NCBI GenBank assembly: GCA_035470785.1
Contig: DATIQN010000062.1
Coordinates: 1 to 64,000, forward strand
Length of the DNA stretch: 64,000 bases
Source: Croceibacterium_B sp035470785
Lineage (GTDB): Bacteria > Pseudomonadota > Alphaproteobacteria > Sphingomonadales > Sphingomonadaceae
Reading direction: 5' to 3'
The translations under genes and the position numbers were made by a program. Below the pieces are notes generated by a model, which saw only the letters and a list, made by a program, of their open reading frames with translations, was not told the DNA's origin and did not search any database. Positions 51,085-59,214 of this stretch are shown here, piece after piece. Position 1 is the first letter of the stretch. The number at the start of each line of letters is the position of its first letter.

Positions 51085-52080
51085 ATGAAGAAGTTCGTCA
51101 ACGATCCCGCGCAGTTCGTGCCCGAGTTCATGAAGGGCATCGCCCTCGCCAACCCGGACCTGCTCAGCTTTACGCCCGAGTTCCAGATGATGGTCCGCAA
51201 GACGGGACCCAGCAACTCGAAGGTTTCGGTCGTGCAGGGCTCGGGCTCGGGCCACGAGCCGGCGCACGTCATGGCGGTCGGCCCGGGCATGCTCACCGGC
51301 GCCTGCCAGGGCGCGGTGTTCGCTGCCCCGGCGGTCGACTCCTGCTACGAGACGATCAAGGCCTGCGTTTCCGACGCCGGCGTGCTGGTGCTGGTCAACA
51401 ACTACCAGGGCGACCGCATGGCGTGGGACATGGCCACCGAGATGGCCACCGCCGAAGGCATCAACGCCCGCCAGTTCTGGATCAACGACGACGTCGCGGT
51501 GAAGGACAGCCTCTACACCGTCGGCCGCCGCGGCGTGGCCGGCAACTTCTTCGTCATCAAGTGCTGCGGCGCCGCCGCCGAGCAGGGCCAGAGCCTCGAT
51601 CAGGTCGAAGCGATCGCCAAGAAGGTCAACGACAACGTCCGCACGATGGGCGTGGCGCTGACCAGCTGCATTCCGCCCGCCAAGGGCACGCCGATCTTCG
51701 ACATCGGCGACGACGAGATGGAAGTCGGCGTGGGCATTCACGGCGAGCCGGGCCGCCGCCGCGAAAAGATCAAGAGCGCCGATGAGATCACCGGAGAGCT
51801 GTTCGAAGCGGTGGCGCAGGACATCCCGTTCAATTCGGGCGACCGCGTGGCGATCATGGTCAACGGCCTCGGCGGCACGCCGATCACTGAGCTCTACGTG
51901 ATGTACGCCAAGGCCCACGAGCTGGCGGAGAAGGCCGGTTACACGGTCGTGCGCAACTACGTCGGCGAATACTGCACCAGCCTCGAAATGGCTGGCGCCT
52001 CGATCACCATCTTGCGGCTCGACGCCGAGCTCGAGAAGCTGCTCGCCGCCCCGGCGGAGTGCGCTGCGCGCATCTTCTGA
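51085..52080 (+). CDS. dhaK: dihydroxyacetone kinase, substrate-binding subunit DhaK
   Basis: The protein has 331 residues. SVVQGSGSGHEPAHVMAVGP near residue 46 is the DhaK substrate loop, and VGVGIHGEPGRR holds His219, equivalent to the His that forms a hemiaminal with dihydroxyacetone. Other ketoses such as erythrulose can be substrates in this family. It ends the aldolase-HAD-DhaL-DhaK operon, followed directly by an intrinsic terminator. Confidence 0.92.
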   Translation: MKKFVNDPAQFVPEFMKGIALANPDLLSFTPEFQMMVRKTGPSNSKVSVVQGSGSGHEPAHVMAVGPGMLTGACQGAVFAAPAVDSCYETIKACVSDAGVLVLVNNYQGDRMAWDMATEMATAEGINARQFWINDDVAVKDSLYTVGRRGVAGNFFVIKCCGAAAEQGQSLDQVEAIAKKVNDNVRTMGVALTSCIPPAKGTPIFDIGDDEMEVGVGIHGEPGRRREKIKSADEITGELFEAVAQDIPFNSGDRVAIMVNGLGGTPITELYVMYAKAHELAEKAGYTVVRNYVGEYCTSLEMAGASITILRLDAELEKLLAAPAECAARIF

Positions 52081-52101
52081 TCGCTTACCGACGCGTAATC
52101 G

Positions 52102-52134
52102 AAAGGCGCTCCGGAGCGATCCGGGGCGCCTTTT
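52102..52134 (+). terminator. intrinsic terminator after dhaK
   Basis: Stem AAAGGCGCTCCGG/CCGGGGCGCCTTTT with a short loop, one mismatch and a TTTT end. The loop side holds GGAGCGATCC, seen in inverse in two other terminators here. Confidence 0.88.
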
Positions 52135-52170
52135 CGTTTGCCCGCTACGGCGGCGTCGCGCGCAAGATTA

Positions 52171-52187
52171 GTTGCATTGATTGCAAC
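52171..52187. promoter_or_regulatory. paired TTGCA palindromes before a micro-gene
   Basis: GTTGCA and TGCAAC flank TTGAT at 52171-52187. A second TTGCA/TGCAA pair is at 52208-52212 and 52221-52225. Both lie 60-110 bases upstream of the 27-codon frame at 52282 and may bind a regulator. Confidence 0.4.
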
Positions 52188-52281
52188 ATTCGCAGCTTTC
52201 TTCGCACTTGCACAATTTGCTGCAACGCACCAATTATCGCCCTGCCAGTAGCAAAGACTGTTACAGAACAGGGGAACACCA

Positions 52282-52365
52282 ATGACCACCATTCTCACCC
52301 GCGTCGCCTCGGCCGTCGTGGCGGCCTTCATCAGCGGCGCCGTGCTCAGCGTGGCGATCTTCTGA
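52282..52365 (+). CDS. 27-residue membrane micropeptide
   Basis: The frame starts ATG at 52282 behind CAGGGGAACACCA, encodes MTTILTRVASAVVAAFISGA then VLSVAIF, and ends before a clear intrinsic terminator at 52395-52424. It has its own AT-richer promoter region and terminator and so looks like an independent transcription unit. The product would be one hydrophobic helix with a single basic residue. No function is known. Confidence 0.5.
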   Translation: MTTILTRVASAVVAAFISGAVLSVAIF

Positions 52366-52394
52366 TCACTCGCTAGCGCAAGCGAACGACAACG

Positions 52395-52424
52395 GGGCGC
52401 GGTCTGCAAGGATCGCGCCCTTTT
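52395..52424 (+). terminator. intrinsic terminator of the micropeptide gene
   Basis: Stem GGGCGCGGTC/GATCGCGCCC (52395-52404, 52411-52420) with one G-U pair, followed by TTTTG. It stands just beyond the stop of the convergent protease gene. Confidence 0.8.
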
Positions 52425-52444
52425 GTTTGCGTTGGCTGTTGGCG

Positions 52445-53230
52445 CTAGGTCGCCTTCGCTGCCGCGAGCAGCCGCGCGGTTTCGATCGGCGCCGCGAACG
52501 AGGTGCCGGTGGCGACCACCTGTGAGCCGTCGGCGAGCTCGGTCGGCACTTCAACGCCGCGCTGCCAGACGTAGCGATAGCCGGGATCGCCCGCCTCGGG
52601 CCGGTTGGTCCCCTTCCACGGCTGCCCGCCGGCGTCGAGCGCGCCGACCAGTACCGTGTTCGGAAAGCCGGCCTTGGCCATGCCGAGGTTGCCGGGACGA
52701 TCGGCACCGTCGTTGCCCGCCGCGAGCACCACGGTGATGCCGCGTTTGGCCGCGTCCTTGACCGCGCTCACGATCCGCGGGTCGTCCTTGAGGTTGAGCG
52801 AGATGTTGATCACCGAGACGCCTAGATCGGTCGCCTTGCGGATCGCCTCGACGATCGGCTCGACGCTGCGCTGGCACGGCGGGTTGGCGCCTTCGGGGCA
52901 GCCCTGCAGATCGTCGATGCGCAGCGAAACGATGTCGAGCGGCTGCTTGGCCTCGCGCAGCAGGATCGTCGCGACCATTGTGCCGTGGTCGTAACGCGGT
53001 TCGAACGCCGGGCGCCCCGGCTTCACCGCCATATCGTACTCGGCGACCAGCGCCTTGCCGATCTCGGGCGTGCGCGCGATGCCGCTGTCGATGATCGCCA
53101 CGAGCGGATGCCTGGCCGCTGGCGCCTCGGGCGCAGCCGCGACGGCTCCGATCGACTGGACCGGAGATAGGACGAGAGCCCCCGCGCCGAGCGCGAGCAG
53201 CGACCTTTTCAAACCCAAATCGACCCCCAA
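52445..53230 (-). CDS. small exported subtilisin-like serine protease (S8)
   Basis: The protein has 261 residues with a hydrophobic N-terminal export signal (LLALGAGALVLSPVQSIGAV). The full S8 triad is in place: Asp48 in VAIIDSGI, His82 in DHGTMVA and Ser244 in GTSFAAPI, with the oxyanion Asn173 in AAGNDG. It is short for an S8 protease and has no propeptide domain or C-terminal extension. Two Cys (CPEG and PPCQ near 111-119) may pair. Its link to the neighbouring metabolic genes is unknown. Confidence 0.88.
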   Translation of the reverse strand: MGVDLGLKRSLLALGAGALVLSPVQSIGAVAAAPEAPAARHPLVAIIDSGIARTPEIGKALVAEYDMAVKPGRPAFEPRYDHGTMVATILLREAKQPLDIVSLRIDDLQGCPEGANPPCQRSVEPIVEAIRKATDLGVSVINISLNLKDDPRIVSAVKDAAKRGITVVLAAGNDGADRPGNLGMAKAGFPNTVLVGALDAGGQPWKGTNRPEAGDPGYRYVWQRGVEVPTELADGSQVVATGTSFAAPIETARLLAAAKAT

Positions 53231-53341
53231 AGCCGAATCCCGCCGGCGATCCCTGCCGGACTGGGCACCATTATTTTAAATGGATAAATGTGGCTTTACC
53301 GGGGCGAACGCTGTCAACAGCTTGGCGGGGGAGAACAAGCA

Positions 53342-54208
53342 ATGGAAAGCGTGACCCGCTCGATCGAGGCCAACGGACTGACCTTCGCCGCCGACTGCGC
53401 GGGCGACGGCGATACGGTCGCGCTGCTGCTGCACGGATTTCCCGAGAGCCGGGCAAGCTGGGCGCGGCAATTGCCGGCGCTGGCCGCGCTCGGCTGGCGA
53501 GCCGTCGCGCCCGATCTGCGCGGGTACGGCGGGTCCTCGCGCCCGCTGGGCAAGGAGGCCTACCTTATCGAGCGCCTTGCCGAAGACATCGCCGCGCTGT
53601 TCGAAGCGCTCGGCGCCAGGCGTCGCATCCTCATCGGTCACGACTGGGGCGGCGTGATCGCCTGGCGCGCCGCGCTGGAGGGCATGCCGCTCGACGGCCT
53701 GGTGATCCTCAACGCTCCGCACCCGGCGACTTTCGTCCGTGCGCTCAAGGGCTGGGACCAGCGCCGGCGCTCCTGGTATATCGCCTTCTTCCTGCTGCCG
53801 TGGCTGCCCGAGCTCTTGCTGACCCGGAACGCCGGCAGGGACCTGGTGCGCGGCCTCGCCGAGCAGACTCCCAATTTCCCGCCCGAGCTACTCGAAGAGA
53901 TGCGCCGCAACGTGACCGTGCCCGGCGCCGCGACGGCGATGCTCAATTACTATCGTGCCAACGCCCTGCGAATCGCCGCCCCGCAGGCAGCCGTCCCGGC
54001 CATCGATACGCCGACTCTGCTGATCTGGGGCGACGACGACGCCTACCTTAGCCCCTCGCTGGCGGCGGGCAACAAGGCCTTCGTCAGGAGTCTCACGGTC
54101 CACCGGCTCCCCGGCGTGTCGCACTGGGTGCAGCAGGATGCGCCGGCCGAAGTCAATCGCCTGATCGGCGTCTGGGCGCGCCGGCAAGGCCTGGCGGCGA
54201 ACGCCTGA
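53342..54208 (+). CDS. alpha/beta hydrolase, epoxide-hydrolase-like
   Basis: The protein has 288 residues and no signal peptide. HGFPES at 31-36 gives the oxyanion hole, the nucleophile elbow GHDWGG has Asp101 (not Ser), DLRGYGGSS lies near 58, and the C-terminal His is in PGVSHWVQQDAP near 268. An Asp nucleophile with HGFPES is typical of soluble epoxide hydrolases and some dehalogenases. GGGGGAG precedes the ATG at 53342. It acts in the cytoplasm, unlike most of its neighbours. The substrate is unknown. Confidence 0.85.
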   Translation: MESVTRSIEANGLTFAADCAGDGDTVALLLHGFPESRASWARQLPALAALGWRAVAPDLRGYGGSSRPLGKEAYLIERLAEDIAALFEALGARRRILIGHDWGGVIAWRAALEGMPLDGLVILNAPHPATFVRALKGWDQRRRSWYIAFFLLPWLPELLLTRNAGRDLVRGLAEQTPNFPPELLEEMRRNVTVPGAATAMLNYYRANALRIAAPQAAVPAIDTPTLLIWGDDDAYLSPSLAAGNKAFVRSLTVHRLPGVSHWVQQDAPAEVNRLIGVWARRQGLAANA

Positions 54209-54296
54209 CGAGGCCGGGTGGCGGGAGATCTCTTAGCTGTGTAGAATGCGGCCGGGTGGGATGCGTTTGATTGCGCGAGCGAATATGTTGCCTGTC

Positions 54297-55922
54297 ATGA
54301 GCCGTCGAACCCCGCCCGCTCCGCTTCCTTTCCCTTCGTTTTCACGCCGCAACACGCTCGCGATGCTGTCGTCGACCCTCGTTCTCTCCGCATGCGGCGG
54401 CGGCGGCGGCGGGTCGCCCACCCCTGCCCCCACGCCCGCGCCGACTCCCACGCCAACGCCCACGCCTCCACCAGTGAACGGCCCCGCATGGTTCAGTTAC
54501 GGCCGCGACGCGCAGCACACGGCGGTGAGCGCAATCGCAGCGCAGAACCTGGTGCGCATCGCGTGGTCGTCCGCCGTGGACCTCGCCCCGCAATACACGT
54601 CCGGAGGCGAACTGCTGACGCACTACGGCTCGCCGGTCGTCACGACGCACAACACCGTGGTGATCCCGGTCAAGACGACGGCGACGGGTGGCTATCGCGT
54701 CGAAGGCCGCAATGGCGCCAACGGCGCGCTGATCTGGTCGGCGACCACCAGCTACGCCACGCCGCCGCACAACTGGCTGCCCCCGTATAACGTGCTGCTG
54801 ACCGCGCAGGGACATCTCTACGCGCCGGACTCCGGCGGAAGGCTGTGGGTGCGCAGCGACGCCGACGCGGCCAGCAGCACGCCGACGTCGCAGGTGTTCT
54901 TCGGGGCCGCGGCATACAATGGCAACGCCGCCGCGTTCGACGCCAGCGTGTTCATCAACACGCCGCTCACCGCTGATTCGCATGGCAACGTCTTCTTCGG
55001 TTTCCAGGTCACGGGGACCAACCCGGCCGGGCTGGTGAGCGGCATCGCGCGCGTCGCGCCCGATGGCACCGGTACCTGGGTCGGCGCCTCCGCGGCGGCC
55101 GGCGACGCGAAGATTGCCAAGCCGGCGATGAATTGCGCGCCGGCGATCTCGACCGACGGAGCGACGGTCTACATCGCGGTCAACACGGCTGGGGCCACCC
55201 AGACCGGATACCTGCTCGCGCTCGACAGCACGACGCTGGCGACGCGGGCCAAGGCCGCCTTGATCGACCCGAACTCGAAAACGGCCGCGCAGGTTAGCGA
55301 CGATGGTACCGCGACGCCGGTGATCGGCCCGGATGGCCGCGTGTTCTACGGCGTGCTCGAGGCGACCTTCCCCACGCACAACGCGCGCGGCTGGCTGCTG
55401 CAGTTCGATGCCACACTAAATCCCGTCGGGGTGCCCGGCAGCTTTGGCTGGGACGTGTCGCCGAGCGTGATTCCGGCGCCGATGGTGCCCTCCTACAGCG
55501 GCAGCTCGACTTACCTGCTCGCACAGAAGTACAACAATTACAATGGGGTCGGGACGGGCGACGGGCTGAACAAGCTCGCCGTGCTCGATCCGAAGGCGAG
55601 CCAGGCCGACGCGATCGTGCCGAGCGTGCAGGTGATGCGCGAGGTGATGACGATCCTCGGGCCCACACTCGACTCGGGTTCGGCCACGGCGCGCCGCGAG
55701 TGGTGCATCAACACGATGGCTGCCGACCCAGAGACCAAATCGATCCTCGCGAACAACGAGGACGGCGTGCTTTACCGCTGGGACCTTTCGACGAATACCC
55801 TGACGCAGAGCGTGCGGCTCACTTCAGGTCTCGGCCAGGCGTATACGCCGACGCTCGTGGGCGCCGATGGCACGGTCTACGCGATCAGTAACGCGACCCT
55901 GTTCTCGGTCCGCGCCAGCTAG
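54297..55922 (+). CDS. PQQ-like beta-propeller lipoprotein with possible Tat signal
   Basis: The protein has about 541 residues. SRRNTLAMLSSTLVLSAC has a twin Arg before the hydrophobic core and a lipobox ending at Cys. It is followed by six Gly and a Pro-Thr linker (PTPAPTPAPTPTPT). The remainder is a propeller whose first blade, WFSYGRDAQHTAVSAIAAQN, resembles that of quinoproteins, but the catalytic Asp loop and haem site are absent. It may be a scaffold or binding protein. ATG codons at 54246, 54261 and 54285 are also possible; none has a strong ribosome site. Confidence 0.65.
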   Translation: MSRRTPPAPLPFPSFSRRNTLAMLSSTLVLSACGGGGGGSPTPAPTPAPTPTPTPTPPPVNGPAWFSYGRDAQHTAVSAIAAQNLVRIAWSSAVDLAPQYTSGGELLTHYGSPVVTTHNTVVIPVKTTATGGYRVEGRNGANGALIWSATTSYATPPHNWLPPYNVLLTAQGHLYAPDSGGRLWVRSDADAASSTPTSQVFFGAAAYNGNAAAFDASVFINTPLTADSHGNVFFGFQVTGTNPAGLVSGIARVAPDGTGTWVGASAAAGDAKIAKPAMNCAPAISTDGATVYIAVNTAGATQTGYLLALDSTTLATRAKAALIDPNSKTAAQVSDDGTATPVIGPDGRVFYGVLEATFPTHNARGWLLQFDATLNPVGVPGSFGWDVSPSVIPAPMVPSYSGSSTYLLAQKYNNYNGVGTGDGLNKLAVLDPKASQADAIVPSVQVMREVMTILGPTLDSGSATARREWCINTMAADPETKSILANNEDGVLYRWDLSTNTLTQSVRLTSGLGQAYTPTLVGADGTVYAISNATLFSVRAS

Positions 55923-55938
55923 ATATCCGGTCCTGCGC

Positions 55939-56709
55939 TCAATCTTTGGGCGGCTGGGCGATCGGCTGGGTGCCATCGGCGAGGCGGCCGACTTTCAGTG
56001 AGCGCTCCTGCTCGGGCGTACCTGGCGGGGCTTGGTAGGCCCCGAGCGGCTCGACCGGGAAGGGCTTGCCGGTCACCGGGTTCGGATAGTGGAACGGCAC
56101 GATCCAATACGCCGGATAGGTCAGGTATACCGTGCTCGGCGGCAGGTCCGGCGGCGGATCGAACTTGTCGGGCCAGGTGTTGTTGAGCGCGTCGTGCCCC
56201 CAGCCCTTCCAGCTCGAGTACATCGTGAACGGCCCACTCTCGCGCTTGAACTTCCACACCCCGTTCTCTTTGGTGAACTCGTCCTCGTAGAGCGGCAGGC
56301 CCCAGCCGCCGGCGCTCATCACGAAGGCGCGGCTGCGCACCCAGGCGGTCTTGCCGTCGGGGGCGATGTCGACGATCGGCTGGAACTGCATGTGGTTGGC
56401 GAGCAGGCCTTCCTTGGGCCCGTCGGCGCCGAACGCGGTCTGCATGTATTCGAGCACGCGCTTCTTGCCGAGGAACAGCCCCTTGCCGCCGATCTCGAGC
56501 GTGGCGTTGTCGGCGAACAGCTCGGAAAGCTGAGTCCACTGACCCTTGTCTACGAAGTAACCGTAGGCGCGCTGGACCTTCTCGACCTGGTTTATGTCCT
56601 CGAGCCGGGTGATCCGCTTGTCGAGCGCGTCGAGCCGCTGTTCGGGTGTCTCGGCCAGGGCGGGTGCGGCGATGGCGACGAGCGTCGCCGCGATGAGCGC
56701 GCGCTTCAT
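55939..56709 (-). CDS. exported SnoaL/NTF2-like protein, copy 3
   Basis: The protein has 256 residues with a signal peptide ending ALA. A short coil (RLDALDKRITRLEDINQVEK) precedes an NTF2-like cup opening with YGYFVDKGQWTQLSELFADN. The C-terminal extension carries HYPNPVTGKPFPVEPL. SnoaL-like proteins include cyclases, dehydratases and isomerases, as well as binding proteins. GGGGAGGAAG precedes the ATG, which overlaps the stop of copy 2 by one base. It is the last gene of the SMP-30/SnoaL operon. Confidence 0.75.
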   Translation of the reverse strand: MKRALIAATLVAIAAPALAETPEQRLDALDKRITRLEDINQVEKVQRAYGYFVDKGQWTQLSELFADNATLEIGGKGLFLGKKRVLEYMQTAFGADGPKEGLLANHMQFQPIVDIAPDGKTAWVRSRAFVMSAGGWGLPLYEDEFTKENGVWKFKRESGPFTMYSSWKGWGHDALNNTWPDKFDPPPDLPPSTVYLTYPAYWIVPFHYPNPVTGKPFPVEPLGAYQAPPGTPEQERSLKVGRLADGTQPIAQPPKD

Positions 56710-57416
56710 CACTTCCTCCCCACTACGTCGTCCGTAGGTTCGGGAATGTCCGCGAGCGACTTGCCGGTCACCGGGTGCTTGTAGTCGAACGGCGGGATGT
56801 AGACGCCGGGGAAGGCGCGATAGACCTCGGTCGGCGGCCGGTCGGGCGGGAACAGCGCACTCGGCCCTTCCATCGGGATCGCCGACTTGGTCCATCCGGC
56901 GTCGTAATCGGTCTCGGCGGTGAGGTAGAAGTGCAGCTTGGCAATCTTCCATACACCGCTCTGCCTGACGTACTCGTTCTCGTAGACGCCGACGCCCCAG
57001 ACCCCGTTCTGGCCCGGCTGGGCTAGCATCACCATTCCCTGCCAACGCGCCTTGGCCGACAGTCCATCGTCGGCGACGGTGATCACCGCCTGCAGCATCA
57101 TGTGGTTGTTGAGGTGCCCCGCGGCGAGGCCCTGCGGCCCGAACAGCAGCATGGCCCTCTGGATGTGCGCCTGTCCGATATAGACCCCGCGCTGGCCGTA
57201 TTCGAAGCTGCCGTTCGGCGCGAACAGCGCGGCGGCCTGGTCCCACAAGCCCTTGTCGAAGTAGTAGCCGTAGGTCGCCTGCAGATCCTCGACCGCGTTC
57301 TGGGCTTCGAGCAGGTCGACGCGGTGCTTGTACGCGGCGATGCGCTGCTCGACCGACTGGGCCTGCGCGGGAACCGAGACCGCGAGCGCGAGCATGGTGA
57401 TGAGCGCGCGCTTCAC
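56709..57416 (-). CDS. exported SnoaL/NTF2-like protein, copy 2
   Basis: The protein has 235 residues with a signal peptide ending AQAQ. It has the same order as its two paralogues: coil (YKHRVDLLEAQNAVEDLQAT), cup start YGYYFDKGLWDQAAALFAPN, and an end with FDYKHPVTGKSLADIPEP. The GTG start at 57416 overlaps the stop of copy 1 in GTGA and the stop overlaps the copy 3 start, so all three are translated in series. No catalytic His-Asp pair can be fixed by eye. Confidence 0.72.
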   Translation of the reverse strand: MKRALITMLALAVSVPAQAQSVEQRIAAYKHRVDLLEAQNAVEDLQATYGYYFDKGLWDQAAALFAPNGSFEYGQRGVYIGQAHIQRAMLLFGPQGLAAGHLNNHMMLQAVITVADDGLSAKARWQGMVMLAQPGQNGVWGVGVYENEYVRQSGVWKIAKLHFYLTAETDYDAGWTKSAIPMEGPSALFPPDRPPTEVYRAFPGVYIPPFDYKHPVTGKSLADIPEPTDDVVGRK

Positions 57417-58111
57417 TTCGCCGTCTCCACACGCTTGCCGGTGACCGGGTTGGGCGCCTGGAACGGTGGCACGAAAGTGTTCGGGAACGGCCTGTAGGTG
57501 ACGGTCGAGGGCCGGTCGGGCGGAAAGTCGACGCTCGCCTGGCTGCGCGCCAGCCCCGCGTCGCCTTTTAGTCGCGCCCATCCCTTGTCGTACGGCGCGA
57601 CGAAGTTGACGTAGAGGTGCAGCGCCTTGATCCGCCAGATCCCGTCGGCGCCCTTTTCGTACCGGTTCTCGTAAATCCCGTCGCGCCACTCGGCGTGCTT
57701 CTTGTATTGTCCGAGCATCCCGAGGTCGCGCCAGCGTCCGGTCGCGCTACGCCCGTCGGGGCCCATCGCGATGGCCGGCTGCAACGTGACCCATTCATTG
57801 AGCTGGCCGTAGATCAGCCCTTCCTGCCCGCCGTGCAGGCGTTTCAAGTATTCGCGGATGCGCGCCTTGCCGACATAGACCCCGTCGAGGCCGATCTCGA
57901 TCGTGCCGTCATCGGCGAACAGGTCCGCCGCCTCGCCCCACAGCCCGCGGTCGACGTAATAACCGAACGCCCGCTGAAGGTTCTTGACCGAGCGCACGCC
58001 TTCGAGCTTCGCGACCCGCAATGTCAGCGCGTCGATTTCCGAATTGGCGTCCGCGAAGGCCGGTGCGGGAACGATCAGCGCAAGCGCGGCGAGGACGGCC
58101 AGTGTCTTCAT
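57413..58111 (-). CDS. exported SnoaL/NTF2-like protein, copy 1
   Basis: The protein has 232 residues with a signal peptide ending AFA. It has the coil (ALTLRVAKLEGVRSVKNLQ), the cup start FGYYVDRGLWGEAADLFADD, and the shared end APNPVTGKRVET. The conserved NPVTGK end in all three copies is not part of the usual SnoaL fold and may mark a subfamily. It overlaps the SMP-30-like gene by 4 bases. Confidence 0.75.
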   Translation of the reverse strand: MKTLAVLAALALIVPAPAFADANSEIDALTLRVAKLEGVRSVKNLQRAFGYYVDRGLWGEAADLFADDGTIEIGLDGVYVGKARIREYLKRLHGGQEGLIYGQLNEWVTLQPAIAMGPDGRSATGRWRDLGMLGQYKKHAEWRDGIYENRYEKGADGIWRIKALHLYVNFVAPYDKGWARLKGDAGLARSQASVDFPPDRPSTVTYRPFPNTFVPPFQAPNPVTGKRVETAK

Positions 58112-59049
58112 TGGTCCGCCGGCAGTGCGAAGGCGCGGATGGTGAAGGGATCGGGGCTCTTATCCTTGAGCTTGGGATCGAACATGTATTCGATCTTGCC
58201 TTCGATCGCATAGGCCGTGGAGCCTACGACGGTGACGCCCACCGAACCGTCGAGCCCGGTGGCGATCGGCACGATCGCGGCGCTGTTGCCCGCGACATGG
58301 ACCAGCGCCACGCGCCCGCCCGGCCCTTCGCCCTGGATGAAGCTGTTACCACCGAGCGCGCGCAGTCCATCGGGGCCGTTGAGCGGCAGCGAGGTCGTGA
58401 GCGTTGTCAGCTTGTCGAACGACCCGTCGGCCTTGCGCTCGACCCGCTGGAAGAGCTGCTTGCGCACGTTGTTGATGTAGATCGCCCCGTCGCCGGCGAT
58501 CGCGATGCCGTCCACGCCGACAAGGTCCGCGCTTTTTGCGTAGAGCGCCAGCTCATTGGCATGGGGCCGCAGCACGAAGATGCGACCCGCCAGCGTCTCG
58601 GTCGCCCACAGCGTGCCGTCCTTGGCGATGGCGATGTCGTTGCACGCGGCGGGGACGTCGGTCGGGAAGTCGTACTTGGCGGCTAGCTGGCCAGTCTTGA
58701 GGCTGAAGGCGCGCAGCGTTGAAGTGCCGGTCTCGCGCTTGAAGATGTTCGGGTTGTCGCACGCCCACAGCAGGCCGTGCCTGTCGTCGGCGAAAACGCC
58801 GAACAGCGAGCGCAACCCGTTGTGCTCGTCGGGCACAATCCACGGCTCCGCGGTCTTAGCGCCGGCGCGCGTCCGATAGATCGTCCCCGCGTTGCTGCCG
58901 TTGTAGAGATTGCCAGCCGCGTCGGAGGTCAGGCTCTCGGGAAAGACCCGGCTGCCGTCGATGGTCACGTCGCCCGGGGGGGCGGCCGCAGCCGCGCCGG
59001 CCCAGGCGATAGCCAGCAGTCCAGCCAGCATCTTGTGCCCAAGCCTCAT
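58108..59049 (-). CDS. exported SMP-30/gluconolactonase-like beta-propeller protein
   Basis: The protein has 313 residues with a signal peptide ending AAA. Blades of an SMP-30-like six-bladed propeller are seen: FPESLTSDAAGNLYNGSNAG near residue 36, ACNDIAIAKDGTLWATET near 135, GVDGIAIAGDGAIYINN near 180, and LNGPDGLRALG near 225. Asn/Asp at these turns fit the calcium-dependent lactonase site. Gluconolactonases open sugar lactones, which are products of PQQ dehydrogenases. It heads the operon with the three SnoaL-like genes and is divergent from PQQ dehydrogenase copy 5. GGGGAGAGGG precedes the ATG. Confidence 0.78.
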   Translation of the reverse strand: MRLGHKMLAGLLAIAWAGAAAAAPPGDVTIDGSRVFPESLTSDAAGNLYNGSNAGTIYRTRAGAKTAEPWIVPDEHNGLRSLFGVFADDRHGLLWACDNPNIFKRETGTSTLRAFSLKTGQLAAKYDFPTDVPAACNDIAIAKDGTLWATETLAGRIFVLRPHANELALYAKSADLVGVDGIAIAGDGAIYINNVRKQLFQRVERKADGSFDKLTTLTTSLPLNGPDGLRALGGNSFIQGEGPGGRVALVHVAGNSAAIVPIATGLDGSVGVTVVGSTAYAIEGKIEYMFDPKLKDKSPDPFTIRAFALPADQ

Positions 59050-59214
59050 CCCGACCCTCTCCCCGAACAATCGTGTCGCAGTGCGGCACCATAGAGCGGC
59101 GCACGCGCGAGAAAAGGGGCCAAGGCGCAACAATCTTCACGCTCGTTAGCGTTGAGCCTTCACTTTCGCGCCCGCACCCGCCAAGACTGGCGGTAAATAA
59201 CGATCGGGATAGGG

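Noticed and set aside
54410..54480. Low-complexity CCCACGCC-type repeat as a possible DNA element
   Set aside because: It is the coding sequence of the Pro-Thr linker of the lipoprotein.
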